NCBI GenBank assembly: GCA_020436955.1
Contig: JAGQWW010000148.1
Coordinates: 1-6,538 of the forward strand
From: Saprospiraceae bacterium
GTDB taxonomy: Bacteria; Bacteroidota; Bacteroidia; Chitinophagales; Saprospiraceae
DNA: 6,538 nt
Reading direction: 5' to 3'
Shown: positions 5,942 through 6,538 of the stretch, piece by piece
How the letters are laid out: each line of letters begins with the position of its first letter
Numbering within the stretch: position 1 is the first letter of the stretch
Notes under the pieces: model-generated
Seen by the model: only the letters and a program-made list of their open reading frames with translations
The model's database searches: none
What the model was told of the DNA's origin: nothing
Program-made: the position numbers and the translations under genes

Positions 5942-6005
5942 AAAAGTGACCTTTTTTATCACCCGAATTAGTATTCACTTTTCAATGACACCAGGATAAA
6001 GTGAA
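5942..6005 (+). promoter_or_regulatory. Three-segment alternating inverted repeat (possible mutually exclusive hairpins)
   Basis: AAAAGTGA (5942-5949) can pair with TCACTTTT (5975-5982), and the overlapping TTCACTTT (5974-5981) can instead pair with AAAGTGAA (5998-6005). All stems are perfect 8-mers and the middle segment is shared, so only one hairpin can form at a time. It lies between dehydrogenase 2 and the glycine-zipper gene. A T-run (5952-5957) sits inside the first loop and not after the stem, so it is not a standard terminator. The same repeats could be protein-binding half-sites. Confidence 0.3.
5958..5971 (+). repeat. 14-bp element ATCACCCGAATTAG downstream of dehydrogenase 2
   Basis: Identical to the element at 24-37 and in the same orientation relative to its gene, starting 31 bp past the stop codon. 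It lies inside the loop of the first hairpin in the alternating-repeat region. The flanking bases differ between the copies, so the match is limited to 14 bp. Confidence 0.5.
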
Positions 6006-6056
6006 GTACCCCAAATCACCTTTTAACCCAATTTTTCATTTTTTATATCATCAATC

Positions 6057-6227
6057 ATGCAATCAAAACAACCAAATCATAAAGCAGCTGGCATTGCCAT
6101 GGGCATGGCTGTTGGAGTTCTTATAGGAATAGCATCGCATAATATAGGACTCTCCATTTCCATTGGCATTGCTATCGGCGCTGCAATCGGAAGGATGAAG
6201 GAACAAACCAACAACCAATTGCAATAG
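6057..6227 (+). CDS. Small glycine-zipper membrane protein
   Basis: A 56-residue ORF below the usual length cut-off. After a polar start (MQSKQPNHKA) it has two hydrophobic, glycine-rich stretches at about 11-26 (AGIAMGMAVGVLIGIA) and 30-45 (IGLSISIGIAIGAAIG). They are joined by a short SHN turn and followed by a charged tail RMKEQTNNQLQ. The repeated small-residue spacing (GxxxG-like) is the glycine-zipper pattern of helical membrane hairpins that self-associate. The leader is AT-rich (TTTTTCATTTTTTATATC) with no Shine-Dalgarno. It lies 130 bp after dehydrogenase 2 in the same direction, past the alternating repeats. The exact role is unknown; membrane insertion is a strong inference from composition. 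Confidence 0.75.
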   Translation: MQSKQPNHKAAGIAMGMAVGVLIGIASHNIGLSISIGIAIGAAIGRMKEQTNNQLQ

Positions 6228-6257
6228 GATTTTCCTTTGAAAAAAGCCACAATCCTA
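6225..6257. other. Inverted repeat overlapping the stop of the glycine-zipper gene
   Basis: TAGGATT (6225-6231) and AATCCTA (6251-6257) form a perfect 7-bp inverted repeat with a 19-nt loop that starts in the stop codon. It may slow or end transcription, but no T-run follows the stem, so it is at best an atypical terminator. Confidence 0.2.
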
Positions 6258-6363
6258 AAAACCTTTACCTTTCCGCTCTTTTTGCAATGAGCAAATCAAT
6301 TTTCAGCTTGGCTGCATCTTTTGAATAAAAATGAATTGCAGCTCAAAATCAAAGATTTTTACC

Positions 6364-6538
6364 ATGGTTACCACACCTAATTTAACCCGAATGATATTGG
6401 CATCAATGACCTTTGTTTTCATAATTGCCTGCACTGATCAACCCAAAGAAGACACCAATCAAGCAGAAACGGGAGCTTGTATTGTTGCAGCAGCAAGCAA
6501 ACATAAAAAGGTTGAACTTGAAAATGGTATCCGTGGCC
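6364..6538 (+). CDS. Putative lipoprotein, 5' part only (runs off the window)
   Basis: Fifty-eight codons are visible before the window ends. The N-terminus has a hydrophobic segment ILASMTFVFIIAC whose IIAC fits a lipobox, making Cys23 the likely lipidated residue. It is followed by a polar linker (TDQPKEDTNQAETG), as in envelope lipoproteins. The start of the mature domain (CIVAAASKHKKVELENGIRG) is too short to assign a family. An in-frame ATG at 6331, behind the A-rich TTGAATAAAA, would add 11 residues (MNCSSKSKIFT) and is a real alternative; I prefer 6364 because it gives a signal peptide of normal length. Export and lipidation are inferred; the function is unknown. Confidence 0.65.
   Translation, partial: MVTTPNLTRMILASMTFVFIIACTDQPKEDTNQAETGACIVAAASKHKKVELENGIRG

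Noticed and set aside
6311..6342. GCTGCA...TGCAGC inverted repeat upstream of the lipoprotein, considered as a terminator or operator.
   Set aside because: Only 6 bp with a 20-nt loop and no T-run; arms of this length arise often by chance.

Overview
The window looks like the chromosome of a member of the Bacteroidota. Gene starts are preceded by A/T-rich leaders and not by Shine-Dalgarno sequences. Several promoters carry a TAnnTTTG-type -7 box. The base composition is moderately AT-rich, and a regulator of the TolB-like/TPR/AraC fusion type, which I associate with this phylum, is present. I cannot place it below phylum. No rRNA, tRNA, CRISPR array, transposase or phage gene is visible.

Layout. 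(1) 55-987, minus strand: a zinc-independent medium-chain dehydrogenase/quinone reductase. (2) 988-1185: a divergent promoter region with two perfect short dyads exactly 21 bp apart. (3) 1186-2643, plus strand: a sulfide:quinone oxidoreductase (SQR) that keeps all three catalytic cysteines but is cut by one in-frame amber codon at 1807-1809. (4) 2676-2804: an untracked 42-residue ORF for a one-helix membrane microprotein, starting 32 bp after the SQR stop. (5) 2805-3028: a leader without a confident gene, though it has long open stretches that may be remnants. (6) 3029-4825: a cytoplasmic one-component regulator with a TolB/FlgO-like domain, TPR repeats and a C-terminal AraC-type DNA-binding domain. 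(7) 4826-4948: a promoter region with three CAGAAC half-sites and a perfect -7 box. (8) 4949-5926: a second dehydrogenase, paralogous to the first. (9) 6057-6227: a 56-residue glycine-zipper membrane protein. (10) 6364 to the window end: the N-terminus of an unidentified lipoprotein.

How the parts may work together. SQR oxidises sulfide at the membrane and feeds electrons to the quinone pool, and the microprotein beside it may be an accessory. The AraC-type regulator lies just upstream of dehydrogenase 2. The half-sites in that promoter are placed as expected for an AraC activator next to a promoter with no good -33 element, so local activation of dehydrogenase 2 is the simplest model. The two dehydrogenases share the 14-bp sequence ATCACCCGAATTAG a short distance past their stop codons, which suggests a shared 3' element or a duplication. 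A link between sulfide oxidation and the dehydrogenases is inferred from position only.
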